A program made the translations under genes and the position numbers. A DNA stretch of 64,000 bases from Vreelandella rituensis. GTDB taxonomy: Bacteria; Pseudomonadota; Gammaproteobacteria; Pseudomonadales; Halomonadaceae. Under the pieces are notes generated by a model that searched no databases, was not told where the DNA came from, and saw only the letters and a list, made by a program, of their open reading frames with translations. Where the stretch lies: contig NZ_QPIJ01000012.1 of NCBI RefSeq assembly GCF_003336665.1, positions 23,995-87,994 on the forward strand, read 5' to 3'. Within the stretch, counting starts at the first letter, position 1, and every line of letters begins with the position of its first letter. This document shows, piece after piece, positions 9,294-18,035 of this stretch.

Positions 9294-12200
9294 ACCAACG
9301 CACGATGCCTGGGAAATCTCGCCCAAGCGGCTAATGCCCGCCATGACATTACGCTTTCTTGCGTTGGTCCTGATTCTGGCCCTGGTGCTGCTTTTTCCGG
9401 CGAGCCAGCTTCTGACCCTGGGCAATAGCAGCGACGCTACGCCCAGCAGCGTATCGATTTTCTACTCCAGGACGATGCTGCAGGCCAACCCGGACAATCG
9501 TGAACTGCGCTTCAGTCTGGCCACGAAACTTGCCCAGGTGGGCGAGATCGAAGAAGCCCGTCAACTGCTCGCCCCGCTGGCCGATGACCCGACCCTCGGC
9601 GTTCAGCGGCTCCTGCTGGAACTGGACTGGCAAGGCTACATCGCCCTTACCGAGGACGATGCGCGTCGCTCCCAGTACCACGACGACCTCTCCTTGCGCC
9701 TACAGCAGGTCCAGGCGATTCCCGATCTGCCGCTGGATACCATTGCCTCCCTGGCCATGTACTGGCTGGCATTAGGCGAACCGGCCCAGGCCGCAAAGCT
9801 ATATGAACACTTGGCCACTCAAGACCCCACCAACCGTTACCAGTGGCTATCCCTGGCCGGCCAGTGGTGGCTCAAGGCAGGCTACCCCGAGCGCTCGGCA
9901 AAAGCCTGGCATGGCGCTTTCGAGGCCGCAGAGGCTCAACCCCAAGCCAGTCTGTTGCACTGGTTCATCCCCTCCGCTTTGGCTCAGAGCGACAGCCGCC
10001 GCGACGCCGCACTAGCAGCATTGAATGCCGCCCAGCAGAGCCAGGGAGCAAGCGCATTGGAGTATGCGCGGCGATTCATTACTCATTACCCGAGCGACCC
10101 CGAGTTTCTGAACATTGGCATCAGGATTGCGCTGGCGCAGAACCAGCCCCTGCAGGCGTTGGAATGGTCTCATCGTTATCTTGAAGGCAGGACCGACGAT
10201 CTGCAGGCATTGGAACGCCATGCCAATATTGCCCTGGCGGCCGGCCAACCCGCCGAAGCGGCTTCATATTTCGAACGCCTCGCCGAACAGGATCCGGACA
10301 ACCGCTACCACTGGCTATCGCTCGCCGGTGAATGGTGGCTCAAGGCCGGTGATCCCGAGCGCTCGGCGAAGGCCTGGCGTGACGCCTTCGATGCTGTAGA
10401 AGCAGAAGCAGAGCCACCGGACCTAGGCCTGATCGGATGGCTCATACCTTCCGCTCACGCCGCCGTCGACACGTCCGCTGCATCACGCCGTCGTAATGCG
10501 GCGCTAGCCGCTCTACAGGCAGCGCGCCAGAGCCTGACCCCTGACACCATGACCTACGTCCGAGAATATGTGGAGTATTACCCCCAGGATACGGAGATCC
10601 TGGATGTCGCGATCCAGATCGCCCTGGCTCTCGATGAAGCCGAACAGGCAATGACATGGTCCAGTAACTACCTGCGTCTCAACCCACAAGAGAGCCAAGC
10701 CCAAGAGCGCCATGTCAACATTGCCTTCGCCTTGGGACTTGTACAAGAGGCGGCGACCATCCTGACCCAGCTGGTTGAAGCCAATCCCGCTAATGTCGAT
10801 TACCGCCAGCGGCTGGCCCAGGCCCAGCGCTGGGCCGGACAGCCTCAGGCGGCACTGAAAAGCTACGAATATCTGGCGACCCTGAATGGGGATCCTTATT
10901 ATGACACCCAGGTCATCGATATTGCCCAAAGCCTCAATGACCGCCAAACCACATTGACTGCCCTGGTCCGTATTGGTAACCGCCAGCCTCTCGATGACCG
11001 CCAGCGCCGCCTGCTCGTCGACCTGTATTACGATCTGGGCGAACCCGAAAGGGCCATTGCTCAGATTCAAGAATGGATTGACAGCGGCCCGACGACGCGT
11101 GACCTCTGGGTACGCATGGCGACATGGCAGGAGCAGACCGGCGAGCTCGAGGCCGCGCTCGCCAGCTGGCAGCGCATCGCGAATCACTTCGGCAATGATG
11201 TGCAGGAAACCTATGCCCGCAGCCGCCTGCAAACCAAGCTCTGGCAACTGCCCGAAGCCCTGGCCACGTTGCAGATATTGGAACAACCCCCGGCGAGCAA
11301 CGACGACACAACCCAAGACTACTGGAACATGCTCGGCGAACTGTCTTGGCACATGTTCGATGTCGAGTCGAGCAGCGACGCCTATCAGCAGCTCTACCGT
11401 GCCGGCACTCTAGACGAAGAGTATTATCCGCGCCTGATTCAAAGCATGGCCGAATCCGGCAACATCGAAATGGCCATGCAGGTCGTTCGGGAAGACTGGC
11501 AGGCGCGTCGTCAGCCCGACACCGTGATCCAGATGCTGGACGCGGCACAGCGCCAACAGCGCACCGACATGATCCACGAGCTGTTCGAGATGACCCGGCA
11601 CGATCGTGCCCGCTTCGCCGACTCGGCCGACTACTGGTGGATCTACGCCGAGCAACGGCTCGCCCTCCATGATATCGACGGTGCACGCCAGGCCTACTTG
11701 AAGGCGCTGGCCCTGGCACCCGGAAATACCGGCCTGCGCGCCGCCCTCATCTATACGCTAGTGCAGAATCAGCGTGATCTAGAGCTACGTCGCTATCTAT
11801 CCCAGTGGGGCTCAAGCGCCCCGGGCGATGCCGACTTGCTGGCCGCCTTCGCCGCCGGTTACAGCCAGCTGGGCGACAGCCGACAAGCCTTGCACTGGTA
11901 CGACCTTGCGCTGCGCGCGGCGCCCGATAATTACCTGCTGATGCTGGATTACGCCGATGCACTCAGCCGGGTACGGCATCACGATTCAGCGCTACGCTTA
12001 CGTCGCCATGCCCTGCTCGAGCTGCGCCCGAGGCTGCAAGCCGAATTGCAGGACGCCTCTCAGCTGTCGCCCGAACGCAAACGCGAGCAGGCCCGCGTTA
12101 TCGCCGTGCAGACGTCGCTACAGGGTCCCGACAGCAGCCGCGACTGGCTGCAGGCCGTCATGACCCACGATACGCTCGGCAGTGAAGACAGCGCCTGGTT

Positions 12201-13440
12201 GTTCGACAGCTACATGGCCCAGCAGCAACCGGCCTATGCCCGCTATTGGCACCTGCGCGCCCAGTGGCAGCGCCAATCCACACCACAATGGCAACAGCTG
12301 GCAGTCGCCATGCAGCGTAACGATCACGCCGCCCTGCAGCGTCTACTGAGCTCCCAGGCCGGTGGCAATCTCTCCACCGGAGATCGTATCGAAGCGCTGA
12401 ACCGGCTCGGCCATCGGGAACAGGCGCTGTCCCTGGCTCTCGACCACAGCGACGAAGAAACGGGGTACCTGAGACGGGCGGCCGAACTGACCAACGAGAT
12501 GCCCAATCGCGCCGGCGTTCAGCTGGAAACGGCACAGGTCGGCGATATCGACATCATCTCTAGTAGCACCCTTCTGCAGTTCAGCGATGAGCGACTCTCC
12601 ACGACCCTCGAGCTGGGTCAGCGACGCTTGAGCGACAGCGGCATTTACGCCGAGATCGACGGCCTCCAGGACGAGCGCTTCGCCCGCCTGAGCCTGGCGC
12701 GGCGCCAACGACGCGGCCAGACCAGCGTCACGCTGGGCGCCCTCGACACCCAGGCCGAGACCGCCTTCCAACTAAGTGGCCAACAGGAATGGCAATTCAC
12801 GACCCGCCTGGGCGGCTCGCTGTTCGCCGACTACAACGCCCTGAGCGAGGAAACCGATCTGCTACGTGCGCTGGGCGTCCGCGACCAGCTCGGCGCCACC
12901 CTCGACTGGCGCCTCACCGCGCGAGATTCCGCCAGGCTGAGTGGCGCCTATACCGAATTCCATTCTCGGGAGTCGCGCAACAAGCTCGCCGACGGCTATC
13001 GCCTGGAGGCCGATCTTACCCACGCCCTGATAAGCGGGGCCACTCGCCAGGTGCTGGTGCGACTGCTGGGCAGCACCGAGCACAATACGCTGGCCAGCCA
13101 GCTACCCGCTGATGTCGCCTCGCGCGTCCCGGCAGATACCCGAATGGATGCCCTGGTGCCCGAACGCTATTCCTTCGTCGGTGCGGGGATTTCGCTGTCG
13201 CGTGGCGAACCGGGTAGCCCCTACCCGCTTGTCGCCTCACCGCGCTATAGCCTCGACCTGGATGCCGGCTACGTCATGCCCGACAACCAGTTCGGCATGA
13301 ACGCCAATCTCAGTATCGGCACACGGCTATTCGGTAGCGATGAGCTCAGCCTACATCTGGGGGTGAATCAGAGCGGCGATGCCGCTCGCTCGAACACCTT
13401 TAACGCCATGCTCAAGTATCAGTTTTTTCTGGGACGCTAG
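9283..13440 (+). CDS. pelB: PelB, TPR scaffold and outer-membrane Pel exporter, enlarged
   Basis: The 1385-residue protein starts with GTG, overlapping pelA by 11 bases. Residues about 20-45 form one membrane helix. A long array of tetratricopeptide repeats follows, and the last 350-400 residues look like beta strands of an outer-membrane barrel ending in an aromatic residue (YQFFLGR). PelB binds PelA in the periplasm and forms the export pore with PelC. It is about 190 residues longer than Pseudomonas PelB (1193). The excess is largely explained by a tandem duplication: the WLSLAG-WWLKAG-PERSAKAW block occurs at residues 187 and 343, exactly 156 residues apart. Both copies contain an odd hydrophobic IPSA motif. 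Confidence 0.93.
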   Translation: MSNKPTHDAWEISPKRLMPAMTLRFLALVLILALVLLFPASQLLTLGNSSDATPSSVSIFYSRTMLQANPDNRELRFSLATKLAQVGEIEEARQLLAPLADDPTLGVQRLLLELDWQGYIALTEDDARRSQYHDDLSLRLQQVQAIPDLPLDTIASLAMYWLALGEPAQAAKLYEHLATQDPTNRYQWLSLAGQWWLKAGYPERSAKAWHGAFEAAEAQPQASLLHWFIPSALAQSDSRRDAALAALNAAQQSQGASALEYARRFITHYPSDPEFLNIGIRIALAQNQPLQALEWSHRYLEGRTDDLQALERHANIALAAGQPAEAASYFERLAEQDPDNRYHWLSLAGEWWLKAGDPERSAKAWRDAFDAVEAEAEPPDLGLIGWLIPSAHAAVDTSAASRRRNAALAALQAARQSLTPDTMTYVREYVEYYPQDTEILDVAIQIALALDEAEQAMTWSSNYLRLNPQESQAQERHVNIAFALGLVQEAATILTQLVEANPANVDYRQRLAQAQRWAGQPQAALKSYEYLATLNGDPYYDTQVIDIAQSLNDRQTTLTALVRIGNRQPLDDRQRRLLVDLYYDLGEPERAIAQIQEWIDSGPTTRDLWVRMATWQEQTGELEAALASWQRIANHFGNDVQETYARSRLQTKLWQLPEALATLQILEQPPASNDDTTQDYWNMLGELSWHMFDVESSSDAYQQLYRAGTLDEEYYPRLIQSMAESGNIEMAMQVVREDWQARRQPDTVIQMLDAAQRQQRTDMIHELFEMTRHDRARFADSADYWWIYAEQRLALHDIDGARQAYLKALALAPGNTGLRAALIYTLVQNQRDLELRRYLSQWGSSAPGDADLLAAFAAGYSQLGDSRQALHWYDLALRAAPDNYLLMLDYADALSRVRHHDSALRLRRHALLELRPRLQAELQDASQLSPERKREQARVIAVQTSLQGPDSSRDWLQAVMTHDTLGSEDSAWLFDSYMAQQQPAYARYWHLRAQWQRQSTPQWQQLAVAMQRNDHAALQRLLSSQAGGNLSTGDRIEALNRLGHREQALSLALDHSDEETGYLRRAAELTNEMPNRAGVQLETAQVGDIDIISSSTLLQFSDERLSTTLELGQRRLSDSGIYAEIDGLQDERFARLSLARRQRRGQTSVTLGALDTQAETAFQLSGQQEWQFTTRLGGSLFADYNALSEETDLLRALGVRDQLGATLDWRLTARDSARLSGAYTEFHSRESRNKLADGYRLEADLTHALISGATRQVLVRLLGSTEHNTLASQLPADVASRVPADTRMDALVPERYSFVGAGISLSRGEPGSPYPLVASPRYSLDLDAGYVMPDNQFGMNANLSIGTRLFGSDELSLHLGVNQSGDAARSNTFNAMLKYQFFLGR
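9805..10740 (+). repeat. Tandem duplication of a 156-codon TPR module inside pelB
   Basis: The DNA around 9835-9900 and 10303-10368 is nearly the same after a 468-base shift, which keeps frame. Both copies run through an RSAKAW block, an IPSA-containing linker, an AALAAL helix and an ALERH/AQERH-NIA segment. The second copy has diverged enough to rule out an assembly artefact. A third, weaker relative begins near 10770. Confidence 0.8.
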
Positions 13441-13495
13441 TGCCTAGCGAACCTGAGGGTGCAACAACGCGTGAAGACACGCAGGGGAGAAAGTG

Positions 13496-14074
13496 ATGAC
13501 GATGACCAAGCTACAACGACTGTTTCAACCAGGGCGCGCGCAGGTTCAACTAGGGCGCGCGCAGGTGCTGGCCATGTTACTGACGCTGGTGCTGCTGTCC
13601 GGCTGTGCCGTCACCGATGTGCATCGCGGCGATGCGCTTCAGGCCCAGGCTCGCTGGATCCAGCTGCCGATAGCCAACTATGCGGAAACGCCTCTGGCAG
13701 GCCAGCGGGCGGAATCGATCCTGGCGACGCTGCTGCATAGCCAAGGCATCGCTTCGCTGGGCCGTTACGCACCATCCGAGTCGGGGGGCCTGCTGGATTT
13801 CAACGCCGACAGCATCTATCAGGAAGCGCTGGACTCGGCTCGTTCCGAGGGTTACCGCTACGGCGTCACCGGCGCGGTCGAGGAGTGGCAATACAAGGCT
13901 GGACTGGATGGTGAACCCGCGGTGGGCATCAGCCTCAGGGTGGTGGATATCGCCTCCGGCGACACCCTGTGGAGTGCCTCGGGCGCACGCACCGGCTGGG
14001 GTTACAGCACCGCCAGCGGTACCGCACAGAAATTGATGGCTGACATGATCGGTGACCTGCCGGTTCAGAAGTGA
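13496..14074 (+). CDS. pelC: PelC, outer-membrane lipoprotein of Pel export
   Basis: The 192-residue protein has a lipoprotein signal with lipobox LLSGC, where the Cys would be lipid-anchored in the outer membrane. PelC forms a 12-subunit periplasmic ring that funnels Pel towards the PelB pore. The mature part (about 155 residues) matches the size of Pseudomonas PelC and includes a YGVTGAVEEW strand region. The n-region before the hydrophobic core is unusually long and has a seven-residue repeat (QPGRAQV/QLGRAQV) created by a 21-base duplication. GGGGAGA precedes the start. The ATG at 13502 is also possible. Confidence 0.9.
   Translation: MTMTKLQRLFQPGRAQVQLGRAQVLAMLLTLVLLSGCAVTDVHRGDALQAQARWIQLPIANYAETPLAGQRAESILATLLHSQGIASLGRYAPSESGGLLDFNADSIYQEALDSARSEGYRYGVTGAVEEWQYKAGLDGEPAVGISLRVVDIASGDTLWSASGARTGWGYSTASGTAQKLMADMIGDLPVQK
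13524..13565 (+). repeat. 21-bp tandem duplication in the pelC signal-peptide region
   Basis: Units 13524-13544 and 13545-13565 are identical except for one base (C/T at the seventh position) and share the GC-rich core GGGCGCGCGCAGG. The duplication is in frame and adds seven residues to the PelC leader. Confidence 0.9.
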
Positions 14075-14081
14075 GGCAAGC

Positions 14082-15452
14082 ATGGCCACACAGATAGACG
14101 ACATTCGTTACCAACCGCCGCCCAGGCGTACTCGCGTACTGGAAAGCGCACTGCTGACCCTGACCCTGCCGGTTATCGGTTGGATGTTTCACCGGCAAGA
14201 TCCGCTGTTTCTCGACAGCGACTTTACCTGGTTGATCATCGCGCCGCTGCTCGCCGGTATCCGCTATGGCTTCGTGTACGGATTCTCCAGTGCGCTGGTT
14301 ACCGTCGCGCTGATGATAGTCGTGTCGCAGGGGTGGCTCGCGATACCGGAAACGCCCCTCCCCGTGCCCTATGCGGCCGGTATCATTCTTATTGGCATGA
14401 TCGCCGGCGAGTTTGCCGACATCTGGCAACGGCGTCTGATGCAGATGGGAATCATGAATACCGCCCAAGCGACCCGGCTCGAGGAGTTCGTACGCCACTA
14501 CCACCTGCTGCGGGTCTCCCACGATCAATTGGCCGAGCGTCTCGCTGCTACACCGCATACCCTACGCGACTCCTTGTTGCAGCTCGCCGAGCGCTTCCCT
14601 CAGCTGGCACCGACGGAGGATTTTCTTAAGCGATATGCGGGGGAGATTCTGGCTTTTTTTGGCGTCCACGGCAAAGTGCAGCAAAGCGCCCTGTACCGCG
14701 TGGAAGACGACGGCAGGCTAGGCTCTGACCCTCTGGAAACCTATGGTGGTACTCCAGCGACTCCCGTCTCCCCCGGTCACGCCATGATTCGCGCCTGCCT
14801 GCAGCAGCATCACATGATCTGCTTGAAAAGCGAAATGACCCGGGGTGTTAACGAGGATCAGGACATCCTGCTGGCAGTGGTGCCGCTGATCGACGTGAAT
14901 GACCGGATCTGGGCCATTGTGACCATTACCGAGATGCCTTTCATCGATTACCACCGTGGCCAATTGCACCTCCTATCGGTACTCGGAGCAAGCTTGGGGG
15001 ATCTTATTCATACCGCTTGCGAGCGTCAGTCAGCCAATGAAAAGACTGCCCGTGAACAATTTATCGCCTTGCTCAAACGCTGGATCAGGCACGCTCAACG
15101 CTACAAGGTTCATTCCTTGCTAATCACCTTGAAGCTGTCCGAGCATACTTCCGATGAACTACTCAGGAAAATCCATGCACTGGCATACGATCAGTTACGC
15201 GTTCTTGATGCCAGCTGGGTGCAGGCTGATAACACCGGTTCTCAGCGCATACATATTCTGCTGCCCCTTACCAATAAACAGGGCGCCAAGCCTTACTGTC
15301 AGCGCTTGGCTACCCTCCTGCAAGAACGCTACAGCACCAATGCCACTGACGGCGACTTTGTCTTCAAGTACCAGTTGATCGACGGCACACTGCCTGCCAG
15401 CACGCTATTGCGAGGCCACAGTCAACAGGAAAGTCAGCATGGCTTGGCGTAG
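14082..15452 (+). CDS. pelD: PelD, c-di-GMP receptor of the Pel synthase
   Basis: The 456-residue inner-membrane protein matches Pseudomonas PelD (455). Four membrane helices lie in about residues 20-110, followed by a GAF domain and a degenerate GGDEF domain. The c-di-GMP inhibitory-site motif RxxD is present as Arg373-Val-Leu-Asp376. An Arg at 408 sits the same 35 residues further on as the third ligand Arg in Pseudomonas (367/370/402), and Arg162 may match the fourth. This indicates that c-di-GMP controls polymer synthesis after translation. The ATG at 14082 follows GAGG with good spacing. An upstream in-frame GTG lies inside pelC. Confidence 0.94.
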   Translation: MATQIDDIRYQPPPRRTRVLESALLTLTLPVIGWMFHRQDPLFLDSDFTWLIIAPLLAGIRYGFVYGFSSALVTVALMIVVSQGWLAIPETPLPVPYAAGIILIGMIAGEFADIWQRRLMQMGIMNTAQATRLEEFVRHYHLLRVSHDQLAERLAATPHTLRDSLLQLAERFPQLAPTEDFLKRYAGEILAFFGVHGKVQQSALYRVEDDGRLGSDPLETYGGTPATPVSPGHAMIRACLQQHHMICLKSEMTRGVNEDQDILLAVVPLIDVNDRIWAIVTITEMPFIDYHRGQLHLLSVLGASLGDLIHTACERQSANEKTAREQFIALLKRWIRHAQRYKVHSLLITLKLSEHTSDELLRKIHALAYDQLRVLDASWVQADNTGSQRIHILLPLTNKQGAKPYCQRLATLLQERYSTNATDGDFVFKYQLIDGTLPASTLLRGHSQQESQHGLA

Positions 15453-16422
15453 TTTGCTGGCACTGGCCTGTCTTGGGCTGGGGTTAGTCTGCGAAACAAT
15501 GGCGTTGCATAACGCCGTCAACCTATCGGCTGAAGTAGCGCTCATCCTGCATGGGCTGGCTACTTCGTTATTGACACCAGGCATTTATTTCTTGCTGCCC
15601 GAACGTTATCGATACCCTAAGCCGGGTGCCCTGGCCTTTATTGGTAGCAGTATTCTATTTCTTCCGGGTCTAGGTGTGCTTGGCATGCTGGTTGCGCTCC
15701 TGCCGGGACTTTACCTTGCGCGCATCCGACGCGCCTCTGAGTGGGCCCCGTTGGAAAGACCCGACCTGCCCTTCCGCCCTGTCTTGTCAGCAGCCCCTGA
15801 AAGTGCCGTCATGCGGGATGGCCTGGCGGCAGTACTAGCCCACTTCGACGACCCAAGGCAGCGCCAGGACGCCATTACTGCCTGCCGTCACCTGCCTCAC
15901 CGTCAAGCCATTCCCTTGCTGCAGCAAGGGTTGACCGACGTAAACGATGAAGTTCGTCTGTTGGCCTACGCCATGCTCAATACCACCGAGCGGGAACTTG
16001 ATAGCCGAATTCAGGAAATGGAAGCCGCTAGTGTTGCCGATTCTCATGGCCATCGCTCCGAGGCGCTGGCCGAGCTGTACTGGGACTACGGCTACCTTGG
16101 CCTCGCCCAGGGCAGCACGGTCAAGCATTTACTTGACTGCGCTCTGGAACATATCGATCAGGCCATTGCCTGTCGGCCCACCGCACAGCGCTGGCTGCTG
16201 CGAGGCCGTATCTGTCGCAAGCAAGGTCATTATGATGCCGCTCAGGTCGCCTTTGATCATTGTGAGCGACTTGGATTGAGCGATGATGATTTGGCACCGC
16301 AACGGGCCGAACTCGCCTTTCTTCGCCGGCGCTTTGCAGAAGTGTCTGTAGAGTTACGACGCTTGAGCAAAGACGCGGCCACACAACCGCCCCTAGGTTC
16401 CATCGTGGAGTACTGGCAATGA
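15439..16422 (+). CDS. pelE: PelE, inner-membrane TPR protein of the Pel synthase
   Basis: This 327-residue protein is almost the same length as Pseudomonas PelE (about 329). Two hydrophobic helices lie in the first 100 residues. The rest is helical, with HEAT/TPR-like repeats (DDPRQRQDAITACRHLP, then ALEHIDQAIACRPTAQRWLLRG). PelE is thought to bridge PelD and the other inner-membrane subunits. The start overlaps pelD by 14 bases and the stop overlaps pelF by 4 (ATGA), so it is translationally coupled to both. Identification rests on position, length and architecture, because sequence conservation in this family is modest. Confidence 0.9.
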   Translation: MAWRSLLALACLGLGLVCETMALHNAVNLSAEVALILHGLATSLLTPGIYFLLPERYRYPKPGALAFIGSSILFLPGLGVLGMLVALLPGLYLARIRRASEWAPLERPDLPFRPVLSAAPESAVMRDGLAAVLAHFDDPRQRQDAITACRHLPHRQAIPLLQQGLTDVNDEVRLLAYAMLNTTERELDSRIQEMEAASVADSHGHRSEALAELYWDYGYLGLAQGSTVKHLLDCALEHIDQAIACRPTAQRWLLRGRICRKQGHYDAAQVAFDHCERLGLSDDDLAPQRAELAFLRRRFAEVSVELRRLSKDAATQPPLGSIVEYWQ

Positions 16423-18035
16423 GCTGGCCTAGATTAGAAAAAAGTGACGTCCCTGCTGATGTCACGCTATTGCTTGAAGGAACCTATCCGATGGTGCGCG
16501 GAGGAGTGGCCGGCTGGATCGACCAGTTGATTCGTGGTCTGCCGGAACTGCGCTTTGCAGTGGTGTTTCTGGGTAGCCGTGAAGATAACTATGACGGCAT
16601 TCTCTATGAGCTTCCCTCCAACATCGTGCATTTGGAATGCCACTATTTGATGCAGGCGAAAGACGACAACAGTGCTCCTGCACAGCATGAAGGTAACCCG
16701 GCGGCGTTCAGGGCCAGTGATGCCCTGCATGACTATTTCCGTACCCCACAACAACAAGACGCCAAAGAACCCCTGTGTGCCATGGCCCGGCTATTGGGCA
16801 AGAAAAATGGTATATCCCACGAAGATTTCCTTTACAGCCGGCAGGCGTGGCAGCAGATCGTCAATTATTACCGCCGCTATTATTCCGACCCGTCTTTCGT
16901 CGATTACTTCTGGTCGGTGCGCAACATGCATTCGCCGATCTTCCTGCTCGCGCGTATCGCCCAGCAACTGCCTCCCAGCCGCTGCCTACACGCCATTTCT
17001 ACCGGTTATGCCGGCTTTCTGGGGGCGCTGGCGCACCACATTCACGACTGTCCCTTCATCGTTACCGAACACGGCATCTATACCAAGGAGCGCAAGATCG
17101 ATCTTGTCGAAGCGTCCTGGATCAAGAGCCATGACGATGTGCTAACTCACGGGTTCCGCCACGATACCGGCTACATCCGCAACCTGTGGATACGTTTCTT
17201 CAGTGGCCTCGGCCGGCTGGCCTACTCCGCCGCCAATCCGATCACCACACTCTACGACGGCAATCGGGAACGCCAAATCGCTGACGGCGCCCGACCTGAG
17301 CGCACCCTGGTCATTCCCAACGGGATCCGTATCGAACGATTTCGTCCTTTGCGCGGGCAAACCGCAGCTAACACGCGCCCCATCGTTGTACTGCTCGGGC
17401 GCGTCACGCCAATCAAGGACATCAAAACCTTCATCCGTGCCATGCGTCAATTGTGCATGCAGTTACCCGAAGCCGAAGGCTGGATCGTCGGCCCAGACAC
17501 GGAAGATCGCCAGTATGCCCAGGAGTGCCGTGACCTGGTGGAGCAATTCAAGCTGACCGACAAGGTAAAATTTTTGGGCTTTCAACGCACCGAGGACATC
17601 ATGGCGCAGGCTCGCCTGGTCGTGCTCACGTCGATCAGCGAGGCGCAGCCATTGGTGGTTCTCGAAGCCATGGCCGCCGGTTTACCTGTCGTGTGCACCG
17701 ATGTTGGCTCCTGTTACGAATTGGTGCATGGCGCCCCTCGCACTGCGAGCACCCAGGCCTCTAGTAGCCCAGCAAAAGAGGGCGCGGCGGGCCTTACAGT
17801 ACCCATTGCCGACCCCAGCGCCATGTCCCATGCCATGTACTCCCTACTGAGTGATGCCAAGGCCTGGCAGACCTCACGCGATGCCGGTATCGAACGCGTG
17901 GAAGCGCAATATACGGAGCAGTTGATGCTTGAGCGCTATCGCCGGATGTACCAGGAGACCCAGGCCGAACAGAGCGTTCGCCCAACTATCCCCAAGGAGA
18001 CAGGCGATGGCCGGCATCGGATTCGAGCTTCGTAA
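16419..18035 (+). CDS. pelF: PelF, GT4-family Pel glycosyltransferase
   Basis: The 538-residue cytoplasmic protein is a GT-B glycosyltransferase of family GT4, thought to polymerise UDP-hexosamine into Pel. The N-terminal domain starts with VTLLLEGTYPMVRGGVAGW. The C-terminal nucleotide-sugar site has the E-x7-E motif in SEAQPLVVLEAMAAGLP. It is about 30 residues longer than the Pseudomonas protein (507). Differences include a Ser/Ala-rich insert (ASTQASSSPAKEG) after the EAMAAG helix and a tail read into pelG. The start overlaps pelE by 4 bases and the end overlaps pelG by 29. Confidence 0.95.
   Translation: MSWPRLEKSDVPADVTLLLEGTYPMVRGGVAGWIDQLIRGLPELRFAVVFLGSREDNYDGILYELPSNIVHLECHYLMQAKDDNSAPAQHEGNPAAFRASDALHDYFRTPQQQDAKEPLCAMARLLGKKNGISHEDFLYSRQAWQQIVNYYRRYYSDPSFVDYFWSVRNMHSPIFLLARIAQQLPPSRCLHAISTGYAGFLGALAHHIHDCPFIVTEHGIYTKERKIDLVEASWIKSHDDVLTHGFRHDTGYIRNLWIRFFSGLGRLAYSAANPITTLYDGNRERQIADGARPERTLVIPNGIRIERFRPLRGQTAANTRPIVVLLGRVTPIKDIKTFIRAMRQLCMQLPEAEGWIVGPDTEDRQYAQECRDLVEQFKLTDKVKFLGFQRTEDIMAQARLVVLTSISEAQPLVVLEAMAAGLPVVCTDVGSCYELVHGAPRTASTQASSSPAKEGAAGLTVPIADPSAMSHAMYSLLSDAKAWQTSRDAGIERVEAQYTEQLMLERYRRMYQETQAEQSVRPTIPKETGDGRHRIRAS

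Noticed and set aside
8640..9425. A 261-codon minus-strand frame opposite the pelA end and pelB start
   Set aside because: It spans the junction of two well-supported genes and resembles no family.
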